This document shows positions 23,732 through 36,014 of a stretch of 64,000 bases of DNA, piece by piece. The stretch is from contig JAVMKO010000004.1 of NCBI GenBank assembly GCA_032164245.1, positions 34,449,626 to 34,513,625 on the forward strand, written 5' to 3'. Each line of letters starts with the position of its first letter. The stretch's first letter is position 1. This DNA comes from Sternotherus odoratus. Lineage: Eukaryota > Chordata > Testudines > Kinosternidae. Both the position numbers and the translations under genes were made by a program. The notes under the pieces are model-generated. The model ran no database searches. It saw nothing but the letters and a program-made list of their open reading frames with translations, and had not been told where the DNA came from.

Positions 23732-25624
23732 TATTTTTTTTAATAAGCAAGTAATGACAAAATAGTGCCTACACTTCCAGAAAACTTTTGTCATTTAAAA
23801 AAGTAAACCAGTTACAGTCCAACTCTAAAGCGAGAGACATTGAATGTTGTAAACAAACCTAGTTATAACAGCAGTATTTTAAAAGTTGATAGCAAAAAGT
23901 GTGTGCGCATTAGCAGTGAGCAAATTAGCAATGCAGATGGTACAGAATGTACATCTTAGATATTATTTGTATTTAGTTAACTGGTCCAACTAGGATAAAC
24001 AATTCTGGTATAAAATGGTCTTGACTCCTCTCTCTCTTTTTTTCTTTTTTCTTTTTTTTAAAAAAGATCCTTTAAGCTCTGGCTCTTCTTTTTCCAATCA
24101 TCAGTGGTTACAAAAATATACACTGTACTCAGAGCTCTGACTTCATCTTGGCTTCTGCTGACTTCCTGTATCCCCCTGCAGATGCCTTTGTGCCTCTCTC
24201 TGCGTTTGACATGTGTTTAAGTTTAGTTTGTCATCTGGTGAGTTACGTCAAAATATTTTCCAGCTGAAATTTCCTCTGCCTTTCTCCTTTGCTCTTGGCT
24301 GCAGCAGTTAAAACAGATTAATGAGGTTTGGAAAGGCTGACTGCCTTGCTTTATGAAGAACTGTCATTGAAGTTCTGGAAGAAGATCGGTTATCCTTCTG
24401 ACAGGATTTTCAGCAGGTCCTTCATTAGTTGCCTTTCTGAGCAGAAGCATGAAATAAGAAAGTTCAACAACTGTGACTAGCTGAGCAAAGGGTATTTAAA
24501 AGAAAAAAATTGCATCAAGGTCTTATGAAAAACTGTCGCAGATCCATTCGTTAAAAATAGTAATAAACTCCCCCCCAAAAATTGCAAACCTGCCATACTT
24601 AATTAACAAATATTGAAACTAACATGCAACCTCTCTCTGAAATTAATCTACTCTTTATATAACGTTTTCCAAAGTAGTAGCAATTTGAAACATTTAAATT
24701 AACTCATTTGAACTTGGAGATGGAGGAAAATATAGTATACTCTTTAAGTAAAAATAAAATGCAGAAGTAAAAGTAAAACATGCCTCCTGTTGTATTAATT
24801 TAGATGGACTATATGGGCTAACAGTGTTAACATACCCAGTCACTTTCCAACATTGAACAGTTGTAAACAAGGTTTGGGGTTTGGTATACAGAGATCTCAA
24901 TCTGCTTAGTGCCATGGCAAACGCAACCATTAAAAACTGTTTTACCCTTTTATGAAAGATACAAAAAAGAAGAAAAAACAGTTAAAGCATTTGAAATGTT
25001 AAGCATTAAATAAGGCTTTCATTTTAACAACATCCTGTGTTCCATTTCCCTTTAGCGGGAGAGAGATTTTTAGAAGGAAAAAACCCTGTTTGACATTCTC
25101 ATCAATGGTATCAAAGATCATAAGAACTGTCCTTTTTAGGGAAAAGAGAAGTCTGTTAAGATGGGCTGTGCTGAAGCTGTCGTTGCTGTTGTTGTAAAAG
25201 TCCAATGCTGTTTCCTAGCAGACAAAAGGCAAATGCACACAAAAGGGAAGAGAAAGGAACAGCAAAGATAGAAAACGAGGCTTCTGTCTCTGGTGTTCAC
25301 TTTCACTTGCAGTCTCACTGCTGGAGAGAAACAGGCACAGCACATGGTTTTATCAGCCAATCTGAGACCTGGCAAACGTATACCAGAATCAGCCTCTTTA
25401 GGGCATTGCTTTTAGTTGCCTCTTTCTGGTCACGGGTTTACAGACTCGTTGCCAAATTATAGTCTTAGCTGGCTAAGCCAGGCTTGTATTTCACAGAAAG
25501 AGGGGAGGGACAGGAAAGAGAAGAAATAAGATGGGAAGGAAAAGGAGACTTTGCAGAGGGGAAACGCTCACTTCCAGGTGATGTTGGGGGTTCTTCCAGA
25601 GCCGTTGAAGGTGTTGAGTCTGTT

Positions 25625-25656
25625 CTCTGTCTCTCTCTCTCTCTCTGTCTCTCGCG
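25625..25656. repeat. TC microsatellite
   Basis: A pyrimidine repeat of tctc units with one interruption. The frames across it (Arg-Glu runs) are artefacts. Confidence 0.85.
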
Positions 25657-25709
25657 CATGTCAGGACATCTCTCAGGATTAGGATGAAGCAGGTCCAGGG
25701 GACAGTGGG

Positions 25710-26135
25710 GATGGCAGCCATGATGGTGAAACTTGCTCCTTCCCCTTCTTTCAGACCGCTTCTGTCTTTTGGTCTGTGTTTTGCACCAAAGTCTCTTTTT
25801 CATTAAGAACCCCAAAAGGGAGTGCAGGGCAGAATAGCCCATTCCCTCACTATTTTGTCCAGAGTTAGGCCAAATTTCTGACACATCAATTTTGGTTGAT
25901 TAATTTTCAGTCTCACAAAGCTCTTGTTTACCAGGCATGACCTTAATTAACACAGTCTGGCCGCTTCAGTAGGCTTTTTTGTTTGGATTAATTCTTTCTT
26001 TCTGTCTCCCTTTTGCAATTTTTCCCATCAGCGTTTATTAAGGTTATTGTGACATTTTATGAGCTTTCACTCACTTTTTACAGTTGAGCTGACAAATAAG
26101 GTAAATTTGTAGGCCCAGTTATCACAGCACACACT
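25710..26135. repeat. Unnamed dispersed repeat, copy 2
   Basis: This uninterrupted relative of the repeat near 1345 contains catgatggtgaaacttgctc, gggcagaatagcccattccc, ttaacacagtctgg and tttttcccatcagcgttta. Open frames across its left edge (25465-25884) look like by-products. Its nature (LTR, LINE UTR or low-copy duplication) is unresolved. Confidence 0.65.
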
Positions 26136-26267
26136 TCCCACCCCAAAACTGTGAACATGTAACATCAGTCTAATAGAAAATGACTGAAAATTAATCTTTT
26201 ATCTTTGCTTCTGTAACCTTTTTCAGTCACCTATCAAACTCATTCTTACAGACACTTACCCACTCTA

Positions 26268-26446
26268 ACAAAGTCCTGTGGCACCTTAAAGACTAACTAT
26301 AAAGTTTTGAAGCATAAGCTTTCGTGGGCTAATACCCACTTCAGCCCACGAAAGCTTATGCTTCAAAACTTTATAGTTAGTCTTTAAGGTGCCACAGGAC
26401 TTTGTTACCTCTGCTATTCCAGACTAACACGGCTACCTCTCTGATT
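26268..26446. mobile_element. Inverted Penelope-type terminal unit (copy C) with 13-bp target duplication
   Basis: It is flanked by CTTACCCACTCTA on both sides (26255-26267 and 26447-26459), identical over 13 bp. The unit is a near-perfect inverted repeat: about 26271-26334 pairs with 26342-26402, and the right copy continues to gactaacacggctacctctc. The spacer is only a few bases. The duplication shows it was inserted as one already inverted molecule. Confidence 0.88.
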
Positions 26447-26594
26447 CTTACCCACTCTAGGGAGTATACAGTATGGGATTTTAAAATTAATAACTACTTA
26501 GCACTTATTGGTAGATTTCAAAGCATTAAATAAAGGTGAGTAAGTATCCTTATCCCTGTTCTGCAGATTCATGCCTTATTTATAAACAAAAGTT

Positions 26595-26858
26595 GTATTG
26601 CTTTAGCTATACTGGTATAGTTAAAGTAGTATAACACTCCCTAGCGTGGATGCAGTTATACTGGTGTAAAGGTGCTTATATTGGCATAGCCTATTCCTGG
26701 ACAGGAATGGGAATAAACTGTACTGTTATAAGACACATGTAGACTGGTATAACTGTATCCACACTAGAAGTTGCACTAGTATAATAACTATGTTGGATAA
26801 AAAAATCACACCCCTTACTAAAATAGACTGGTACAATGGCTGTGTGTAGACTAGGCTT
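26595..26858. mobile_element. Harbinger-like MITE, diverged
   Basis: The right end complement AAGCCTAGTCTACACACAGC resembles other Harbinger ends here. The interior has several tatactggt / taccagt units. The left boundary is uncertain. Confidence 0.4.
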
Positions 26859-27479
26859 AAGTGACTTGTGTTGCAGAGAGGAGAGATTTGAAATGAATTA
26901 TTAATTTTTCTTTGATGGTTCCTATTATAGTCCACTGAGGAGTATGTGCTATGCACTTGGAGCACTTGGTCCACACATGCAGTCTTTTATTGCCCTGTGG
27001 TTTCCCTTGAGGCAATAAAGAGCGGGGTGGGCCAACTGCATCTCCAGTTCCTTCTCCCTGCCGCATAGTCCAAGTCAGAGTATCTGTCGACCTCCCATTT
27101 TTAGTGACATATTTTGTAAAAAACCAAAACCTGTTCATACTTTTGCTCATAGTTAGGATTTTATTATTTTTTGTTGTACTTTGTAATTCCTAGCAATTTT
27201 TAAAATTAAGGATTTGGGATGTTTCTTTGGCTGTTTTCCTCACCAAATAATCCTCTCCTTCTCCTCCCCCTCTAAGCTCCTGGGTCGAAGTATTGGATTA
27301 TTTTGAAAATTCTGGGATTCAAAGCCTGTGCTTCCTGCTGTCGCTCATTTTCCATTAGCAACGAACACCAGTGCTGCTTGTACTCTTTGGGGGAAACCCA
27401 CATTGCCTCCAGATGCAGAATCTCTCTCTCTTTCCCTACCTGTACATGCAAAGGCTGAGCTCTCTGCCTCAAGAAGCAC

Positions 27480-28420
27480 CTCCTGGACGTAGCCATGAGG
27501 ATGAAGTCAGATCCTGTCTGGGGGACCCTTCTCTCTCCCTACCCCATACATCTTCCTGAGAAATCCAAGAATGCTCACCCTACATGGAGCTTCTCTCTGG
27601 ATATGCTGGTACCAATCCTGCAGACACCACATTGGGGCCAAGCCATAAGTCACGGAAGCATGCGCGTAAACATGGCAGTAAGTCTTTCTTTAAATCTGAG
27701 AAAGACGCTACATTGTCCACGAGTTCTGGCCACGGAGAAGCTACACACTCCAAGGCATACAAGAGTGATAAGAGGCTGCACCGCTCGATGGATCCACTGG
27801 TCCATGTACTCTTCTGGCTTCAGCTCCAATGGGGTCCCGTGAATTGTCAGTCCTGAGACAAGTGCCTTTACTGGTTCCAGTCTTCTCAATAGCTGGGAGA
27901 CTTGGGGAGACTTGGAAACGCTCCCAGCCTCATGAACTGTTTGCCTGGGAAGGAGCGAGGTCTCTTTGAGTTCTGGTGCACTCACCTCTGTACAGGACTC
28001 CATCTCCTGCATGAAATCGATCCTCTAGTCTAACGCATCCCATTCTGATGGTTCTGTCAGCATCGTCATTCTCACAAGACTCCCAACTCCTTTGAATTCA
28101 AGGACCTGGATGTTTGGCACAGTCCGCCACATCTGTTCCAGAAACAGTCTACCAGAGAGTTCCGACAACTCTGTGGCAGTTTCCTACCTCACCTTACCCA
28201 AGAAGCTGAGATCCAGCTCCTTGGGTACAAGTACGATAGCAACAGGATCAACGAGGTTGGCCATATTGGAGCTCATGGCCCCAGTATTTGCTTTTGGAAT
28301 AGTCTCATTTGGCTCTGGAGAATTCCCCTCCCTCCTGGGCCTAACAGTAAGGTTTCACCCTTGAAGCTGTGGGCATCCTTATGCCTTTAGACTGTTTCCT
28401 CTATCTGAAAACCTCGGGAC
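27480..28420 (+). pseudogene. Coding-like remnant, possibly retroelement-derived
   Basis: Several broken + strand frames have protein-like composition: a Lys/His/Ser-rich basic part (KSRKHARKHGSKSFFKSE, 27584-27856) and, near 28095-28240, EFKDLDVWHSPPHLFQ and QLCGSFLPHLTQEAEIQL. The basic, low-complexity first part resembles gag-like or ORF1-like proteins of retroelements, but I cannot name a family. Stops and frameshifts are frequent. Confidence 0.35.
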
Positions 28421-30520
28421 TTACTCTCTGCTGTATCGGAGTGTATACAGCCGTCATTAGTGCTCTCCATCCTTCGGTGGCAGGGCATTTGACTTTTACC
28501 CACTCCATGACTGCCTAATTCTGGATGGGCCTTTTTTGTAAGTATCCACCCATTCAGCCTATCACTCTCCAATGGGACCTCAACCTAGTCCTTACCTCCT
28601 TAAAGAACTCTTCCTTTGAACCGCTGGCATCCTGCCCACTCTCACTCCTCTCTCTGAATGGTTTTCCTTGTTGCCATTACCACAAGGAGTGGGGGGGCTG
28701 GTGAACTGGGAGCCATTATGGCAACCCCCCATTCCAGCCACTTTCACCTCCTCTTATGTAGACAAGTAAGTATGCTTATATTTTCATACCTGTTGGGCCA
28801 TTTCTACTTTGAATTCTTCAAATAAGAACCCGTATGTTGAATATTTAGTTTTCAGTATTGGTTATTCAACAGCAAGTTCTGGTTTTGGAAAAACCTAAGC
28901 AAGTGGAAGTTATTCTTGTTTTTTTTCTGCTTGAACACTGTCTTTTCCCCCCAAAGAAGTGAACCCTTCCTCACAATTTTAGAAATACTATTATGTGGAC
29001 CTCAATTAGATTCCTGCATAGGGGTCTAGTGTAAATGAGCTCAGTGGTTCCATTGTGGTACTTATTTGTATGATCCACACTCCGTAGTTTAACGCTTTTC
29101 AGTGTGGCACTTGGTGTGATTGTTCCCAGAACTACAATATAAAGATATAATTGTATTTTAGTCAAGATGGACAGAGTTGTGTGTGGGAGAATTTGGAACA
29201 GTGTCCATCTGGCTCTGCAAGTTTTTCATTTTCCTGACTATCAAACTAATAAAGTTAGATGTATTAAGGAGACATTTATTACTAGTAAATTTCATATTAA
29301 CGTCAAGGTAATTACCCCAACACCTTTAGTGGGTAAAATCCTCAAACAGACCATAAAATACTGATTTTTAAAAAGTACTACTTGTCTTTGTTTCGAGGAT
29401 TCCCTATTCCAGATGATGTTTTTGCATTTAAAAACTCTTTAAAGCATCCACATCCTAACTGTGTGTATACAAGCTTATCTCCTGTTTTAACATGCATGAA
29501 GCGGTTTTCTCTTTTGTGACGTTAATCTTCCAAGACCTAATCCTGATCATATTTCACATGCAAGAATGTTTCATTGTTTTAAATGAAAATGATTGTAGGG
29601 TTTTGGATTGGTGAGAACGGAATATTAATCAAACAGCTGACATGGAAACTGTTGTCTATTCTGAGGCTAAATAAACACCACTTCATGGATATTTGAGCAA
29701 TGAACAGTGTCCCGAAATTGGCTGGGTTATGCTCTGAGGCTGGATAGCAACCTCAAAATGTTCTGCTCATTGGAATGTCTCTGATACCACTCCTTCTAAT
29801 TCCCTTAAAAGTGCTTTCTCCAAATCCCTTGTTTATGTTGAAATTTGTCAAGAGACTGGTCAGAAGGAGTATGTTCTGTTTCTTCACCTACCATGATGTG
29901 GAAGATCATTCTTCATAGAACATAATGTAACTATTTATAGAGTAAGTCACTAAACTCTAACAGTTGTTAACAAAACCTTGTGGTCAGTGGTCAAAGACTG
30001 CTGGCCAATTTAAAAGAAATGTCATGGACACTGCCTGGCATAGGACAGTGGTCAGGAGACCATCAATAAATGATTTGTGCAGTGTGTGTCAGCCAGTTCT
30101 AAAGCAAAGCTGAAATGAATAGAAGACATGTAAGAGCCTTAAGTGACGGCAGAGTTGTTGCAATATAGTCGTCTTAATCATCTTTCAAGAAAAGGGTGAA
30201 AATTATCAACAGGTGTCTTTGTTGCTAATGGTCTAATGACTACTTTTTGGAAAGAAACTGACTCTGCAATAACGAGGTGTTAATCTTAGCTGAAAGACTC
30301 CTTCACTTGCATTTGCAAAGGGAGAGAGGCAAAGCTGCAGCTTGCATGTCCGAGAGGTAACCCAAGTCCAATTTGTATGCCCAGCTTCTTTAAGTTCCAG
30401 TCTTTGTGGTGTGGATTTATGAGTGTGACTTCAGAGTGTCGATAAGATGAAGTTTATGCCAGCACCTCTCCTTTTTGGTGTGTTCTTACTGCTATTCTGG
30501 ACTCCCTGTCACCATGTATT

Positions 30521-30633
30521 AGGGTGACCAGATGTCCTGATTTTGTAGGGACAGTCCCGATTCTGAGGTCTTTTTCTTATATAGACTCCCCCACCCCATC
30601 CTGATTTTTCACATTTGCTGTGTGGATCACCCT
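30521..30633. mobile_element. Short MITE with AGGGTGACCAGAT-type ends
   Basis: About 113 bp with left end AGGGTGACCAGATGTCC and right end complement AGGGTGATCCACAC. It is a frequent short element in turtle-type genomes; I do not know its superfamily. Confidence 0.55.
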
Positions 30634-33343
30634 GTTGCCAAAATTACACCCTACCTTGTGTAATAACCGAGTTCCATGTTACTTGTAACAAAAACCCTGC
30701 TCATGAATTGTAATTTTGGTGCCATTGTTAAAAGATGAGTTATATGAGCTTTTTGATCAGCTTGCATGAAAATACCCCATAAAGGATACATAGACTGTTA
30801 ATGCAAAGAAGGTTCCCTCCTATGATTTTCTCTGTCAACTTGTTATTGTTTGATAAACAGAAAAATGGGAAAAATTGAATGTCAGAGTATCATAAACAAG
30901 CACCAATTAAAACATTTCTACCTCTGTGGAAGAAATGTATTGCTTTGTGTTTGTCTTCATCGTTTTTTTTAAATACTCTTCAAGCACATGAAATGCTATT
31001 GTACAGCAGAGTTCAGAGGTAGCAATTTTTGTTTTTAAAAACTTTTTTTCCCAGTCAGAGAGATGAAAAGGAATCCTCAGACAATTTGATATTGTCTGTA
31101 ATTTTGATGCATACTAGAATAGAATCCAATAATGCCACTGATGTCAGTAGCCCTGTTGGCTTCAATAAGACTGCTGATGTGAATGAAGATTACTTCTATG
31201 CATGAGTGTTTGATGGTTTCACAGCTCCAAGGAAAAAATTATGGAAAAATAAATCTGTAGTCCTGGATAGAATCTGATGAGGTTTCTCAGTGTATCGGCT
31301 TGGTTTAAACAAAAAAGCAGGCCAGAAAGAGAAAACTGCCTGTCTAGTTATTTAAGGACTTCTTGGACCCACATTATCAGATTCCTCATCTGCAAATGAT
31401 CATGATGAATAGCTGAGGCCCAGAGCAGCTGGATACTGTCTCCTTGAGCTACAAGCCTGTTCTGCACAGACTGCTGCATGCTTCTTTTTCTTGGCATTTA
31501 CAATGAATAGGGGAAGGCCTGTTTTTGTTCAGTCTCTTTTTCTTCTCTGGGATAGAAGAATCCTGAACTCCTCATCAGTTACGTGACTGGAAAATTATAT
31601 TTTCACGCAAGTATTCGGCAGTCTCAAATTTCCCAAATGGTTGAAATCCTGCAAAGCATCCAGGTGACATTTTGACTTGTGCCTATCACAGCAATCATTT
31701 AGAGGGAATCGAATTGGGGAAGCATTATTTCTATTTCCTGCTGGCATGGCACATGCTACTGTCCTACCAAGATGATATGTTAACAAAGTTAGACCTCTCT
31801 GAATAACACATTAGGCCTAAGTATGCATTCATCTTACCTTCTACTTTGTGTCATGAACTATTTTCAGAAATTACACGCCCAGAAACTGTGTGTTTTTATT
31901 TGTCACATAAACAGTATATTGCTTCAGTTTTACGGCGGTTTGTACCTCTCTCCATACACATGCAGTAACTCCCATTGATCTTTTAGAATGGTACCATCTA
32001 CAATATATGTTCAGTTCAATAGATGCTATCACAAGCCTAAAAGTGAGAGTGGAGCAGAAGATTGGAAAAGTGTCACAGGTTCTGTTTTATAGTAGTAAAC
32101 CCATGTTCTATTGATGTATGTACTAATTCCAGACTGTTCCACTCAGAGAAAGACTGTAACAGCTGCACTATTGCAGTAAATATATAAAAACATGTATTTT
32201 AGTACAAACAAATGCTAGAAAGATTATTGTTTAAAGCAAACTGTTCCATACTGCCCCTCCACCATGCCTCAAGCGTGACCTGAAGGCACTCATAACATCT
32301 GGGCATGAGAAGGTAGTTCAGTTTCCACGTCTATTGGCTTCTCTGTGGAGAGTTGGGAAGAATTCTATTTGTACTGGCAGAATAGTAATGAGAACACCTG
32401 TTTACTAGAAACTGGACTGCAGCCCAGCTCATTTCACACAGGATAGCAAGCTGCCATCAGATGGTCATGATTGTAAGTCGTCATTGACATAGACCAGATT
32501 TAAATCAGTGACTTATCAATCCCATGAAATGCTTAGTCCAATTAAGAAGTGTTATTTTTAACAATCTGGTTCACAATAAATAGCAAGGCACAGAAGGCAC
32601 TGAGAGTTCTTCCTTGTTGGTTTGTTTTCATAAATGTGTTTGTTTACATTGATTTTGCCATCTTAGTTCAATCCCTGGGGGCCAGGACTCCACATTCACT
32701 AGAACATTTGGTTTTAGCAGAGAGGTAAAAGAATTAATGAGCTTGGATTCTAAACTACTTTCTCATCATAATGTGTGATATAGTACCTACAGGTTATATT
32801 TCAGGTGTATTGGTGGGGCAATAGGTGGCAATTTCCTCTTCCTACTCTGGTTCAGCAAGCCACTTAAGCATGTATTTAAAGTTAATCCCATACTTAGGAG
32901 TTTTGTTGAATAGAGACAGATATTGAGCACACAAACAAGTGCTTTTCTGCTCAATTAGGGCCCCTGCAATGCTGTCAATCAAGTAGCTTTCATGATCCGC
33001 AGACTGTACTTTTTTTTTTTTTTAAATGCTTCAATTTCTCATAAAACTCAAATGTAGGAATTATGAGGCTAAGGTAAAATCTTCTCTCATCTTCTAAATG
33101 AGAATAAATGTCACTATAACCTGACCTACAAACACACAGTCATCTGTGTACCCAATAATGGGACCAATGGAAGAAAACTTGGTGTGCGGAGGTGACTCTA
33201 CAAACAAAGGAATACAACTTTTTGCAAGCAGTGATTTAGCGTTTTATGCACAAAATGCTGCATGAGAGGATATTGATAGTGACATGCCAGTAAATGAAGT
33301 TAGAATGCTAATTTTAAAAAACTGCTTTCTTCTCTTTGTGCAG

Positions 33344-33397
33344 GGACCTGAATTGATGAATAAATACGTTGGTGAATCTGAACGTGCAGTGAGAGAG
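33344..33397 (+). CDS. AFG2A: AFG2A (SPATA5) 54-bp micro-exon, pore-loop region of second module
   Basis: This exon has only 18 codons, between the acceptor tctttgtgcag and the donor gtaaga, phase 0 on both sides. It encodes GPELMNKYVGESERAVRE, the highly conserved segment after pore loop 1 in CDC48-type ATPases: the GPEL motif and the KYVGESE helix that lies along the substrate channel. It is too short to find by ORF length alone and is called from the motif and the splice sites. It continues the preceding exon, which ends just before this motif, with no missing residues that I can see. The intron after it is only 429 bp, by far the shortest here. Confidence 0.94.
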
Positions 33398-33826
33398 GTA
33401 AGAAGATGTGAGTTGCAAGTCAGGGCCCATTGCATGTTGTGCTGGATGCATGCTCATTTTTCAAACTCTCAGTCTTAATAATACACTGTCTGGTTAACCT
33501 TAAGTTTTCAAAAAGAAAAAAACCCGTAGCCAAACATAAAACCAGACCCTCCTTTTGATCAGAGATTTTGAGGAGAAATTAAGTTTTTGGTTTTTTTTGT
33601 ATTTTTATTTGCTTGTAGAAAGCTAGTGGGGTGTGTCAAAATTGCTATTGAAGCTACATTATATAGAATGATGTAACGTAGCTCCTAAGGAAGTCTGCTT
33701 TTTAAAAAATGGCCATAAGATGCTATTCTTTGTCCTTTTGGAATTTAAGCAGGGTGTTTGAGTGCATGAGTTTTGTCCAGCAATCCACTCACACTCCAGT
33801 AAACTATTTTATTATTGTTTCTCTAG
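33398..33826 (+). other. AFG2A: AFG2A short intron, 429 bp
   Basis: A 429-bp intron separates the 54-bp micro-exon from the Walker B exon, phase 0. A pyrimidine-rich tract precedes the acceptor (attgtttctctag). I see no repeat inside it. It is the only intron here without a recognisable transposon. Confidence 0.85.
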
Positions 33827-33906
33827 ATCTTCAGGAAAGCCAGAGCTGTGTCACCTTCTGTTCTTTTCTTTGATGAAATAGATGCCTTGGCAGTTGAAAG
33901 AGGGAG
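33827..33906 (+). CDS. AFG2A: AFG2A (SPATA5) internal exon with Walker B
   Basis: This 80-bp exon lies between the acceptor tgtttctctag and the donor gtaagg. It begins IFRKARAVSPS and contains Walker B as VLFFDEIDAL, so the aspartate-glutamate pair needed for ATP hydrolysis is intact, followed by AVERG. It ends two bases into a codon; the next exon at 54035 supplies one G to complete an arginine. It starts in phase 0, matching the micro-exon 429 bp upstream. The intron that follows is 20,128 bp and holds most of the large transposon insertions in the window. Confidence 0.95.
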
Positions 33907-34631
33907 GTAAGGAATACTTTTACAAAAATACTCAACGTTCACTTCTGTTCTGATGAGTGACTTGAGAAATGGATTTGTTGAGATCCCAGGTTTATCATCT
34001 TCCTATAATTCTATATCATATGTGTACCCTTTTCAAGTAAAAGGAGGTCTTTCATCAGTGCCAGTGCAGCATACTTAACGTGGCATCTGAAGGCAAGGTG
34101 GTGGTTTCTTACTTTTTCACATCATTACCATAATAAAGATTTTACAGACCAACCCCATATACTTCAGTTCCCTTCAATGGCAGGGATCTGGACTACCTAA
34201 TATTTAGTAACAGGTCTTGTCCATTGCTAATCTCTGATTGGGTTCCATTAATTAATTGTATTTGTCGCAGGGCTGTTGCATTATAACAGTATAAGGCCTC
34301 AGTCCAGCAAAAGACTTCAACGTATTCCTGAATTTGAGCAAGGTAGCAAGTCTATTGAAGTCCGGTTGAAATGCTTTGCTTGACTGGGGGCTTGATGGAA
34401 TGATTTCAAAACATCTATGTCCTTAATGTGTAAACTGAAAAAAAATTGTGTATCAGAGCAATAATGCTAACAATCTTTTCATAATAATCTTTCACTAAAC
34501 CAAAGGGAGTTCAGAAGTTTGTCCTGCTAAAGAAGGATAGCAGTTTTCAGTTGGTGTAACTTACTACTTTATTTCAGTAGAAATACTGTAGTGTGTTTTT
34601 TTCAAATGTACCTAATTCCTCTTATAACTTA

Positions 34632-34937
34632 CTGTATTTTTCGCCCTATAAGACGCACTTTTTCTTCCCCAAAACGGGGGGGAAAAAGTTGGTGCGTCTT
34701 ATAGGGCGAATGTGCGCCCCGGTTCCCCCCTCCCCGCCGCGGGCGGGCTGCCGGGAGCGCTCCCGGCAGCCCGCCCGCGGCGGGGAGGAGGGAACCGGGA
34801 CGCTCCCGGCAGCCCGCCCGCGCGGCGGGGACGGGAGAGCGAGGCGCTTTTTTTTTTTTTTTTTTTGTCCGGCTTTTTTATTGAAAAACTCGGGGGCGTC
34901 TTATAGGCCGGAGTGTCCTATAGGCCGAAAAATACGG
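34632..34937. mobile_element. Tc/mariner-type MITE with GC-rich core (copy 2)
   Basis: The inverted ends CTGTATTTTTCGCCCTATAA and the complement of CCGTATTTTTCGGCCTATAG are flanked by TA on each side, the Tc/mariner target. The interior is GC-rich (repeats of gcccgcccgcg / ggcgggg) followed by a run of about 18 T. Related copies lie at 21808-22097 and 62740-63531. Apparent Pro/Arg/Gly-rich open frames across it come from the tandem repeats and are not genes. Confidence 0.75.
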
Positions 34938-35097
34938 TAAGCTTGTGCAATTGTGTGCTGTTTTTTAAAAACAATTTCTTCTCATTAGTCATCTGTGTGG
35001 TACTTGTTGCATATTACCTTCTTATTTATACAAATCCAATCAACTTACTGGAAGGTACTTTTATTATGGCCATTCTAGTCCCAAGTGTTGCCAATAA

Positions 35098-35369
35098 GGG
35101 CTAGTCTACACTTAAAACTTATACTAGCACAGCTGTGTTGGTCAGGAGTGTGGAACAAAAAACACTCACCCCTAGTGACATTAGTATTGACAAAGCCCCC
35201 AGAGTAGATGAAGACATGCTGACAGAAGAGTGTTTCTGTCAGCATAGGTAACATTGTTCAGGGAGGTAGTGTTCCTACACCTGCAGAAAAACTTCTTTCT
35301 GTTGGCATAAGCTCAAGGAACTCTGCCAGCATAGGTATACTGACCTAGGCTCTCTAGGTAGACATAACC
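35098..35369. mobile_element. Non-autonomous Harbinger MITE
   Basis: This is a 272-bp sequence between TAA (35095-35097) and TAA (35370-35372). The ends begin GGGCTAGTCTACAC and, on the complement of the right side, GGTTATGTCTACC: a weak inverted repeat of the Harbinger type. It has no coding capacity. It directly adjoins the next MITE. Confidence 0.7.
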
Positions 35370-35372
35370 TAA

Positions 35373-35650
35373 GGGCTTGTCTTCACTAAAGCTGGCAGGG
35401 ATCGATCTTTTGGCGATCAATTTATCGTGTCTTGTCAAGACGCGATAAATCGATCGCCAGCGGTGCCACCGTCGACTCCGGAACTCCAGCTCGCCAAAAG
35501 GCGCAAGCTGGAGTAGATGGGGGAGCGCACTGCTGCCGCCGTGAGGACGGCAGGTAAGTCGGCCGTAGATATGCTGAATTCAGCTACGCTGTTAACGTAG
35601 CTGAATTTGCCTATCTACAGCCAATCTACCCCCCCAGTGAAGAACAGCCC
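35373..35650. mobile_element. Non-autonomous Harbinger MITE with internal inverted repeats
   Basis: The element is 278 bp. Its left end GGGCTTGTCTTCACT matches the complement of the right end, GGGCTGTTCTTCACT, and resembles the ends of the autonomous element next door. It is flanked by TAA on the left and TTA on the right. The interior holds a palindromic segment around 35400-35460 (gatcgat / atcgatc arms). It is probably mobilised by the neighbouring kind of transposase. Confidence 0.75.
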
Positions 35651-36014
35651 TTAGGGTATGTCTTCACTACAGCAGTAGGTCGATTTCCTTTAATTCGATT
35701 TTTTAAAGCAGACTGTATAGAGTCGGTTTTGTGTGTCCCCACTAAGCACAGCAAAGCACAGCAAGTTGACAGTGTCTGTCCGCACAACTTTTGCAAGCGT
35801 CAACATAACGAGCGTTGCACTGTGGGTACCTATCCCACAGTTCCCGGAGTCCCCAGCAGGCACCATTTCAAGTGCTGCACTATGGGTAGGCATTTCATAA
35901 TTTCGTGCCCTTTTTCCGCGCCACCGACCCCCATTACGAGCGGTGCACTGTGGGTAGGCATCCCATAATTCGCGCCCTTTCTCCGCGCCGCGCTAACGCC
36001 ATAGCACTGCAAGC

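Noticed and set aside
25465..25884. 139-codon minus-strand frame with Arg/Glu runs
   Set aside because: The charged run is the TC microsatellite; the frame also runs into the edge of a dispersed repeat.
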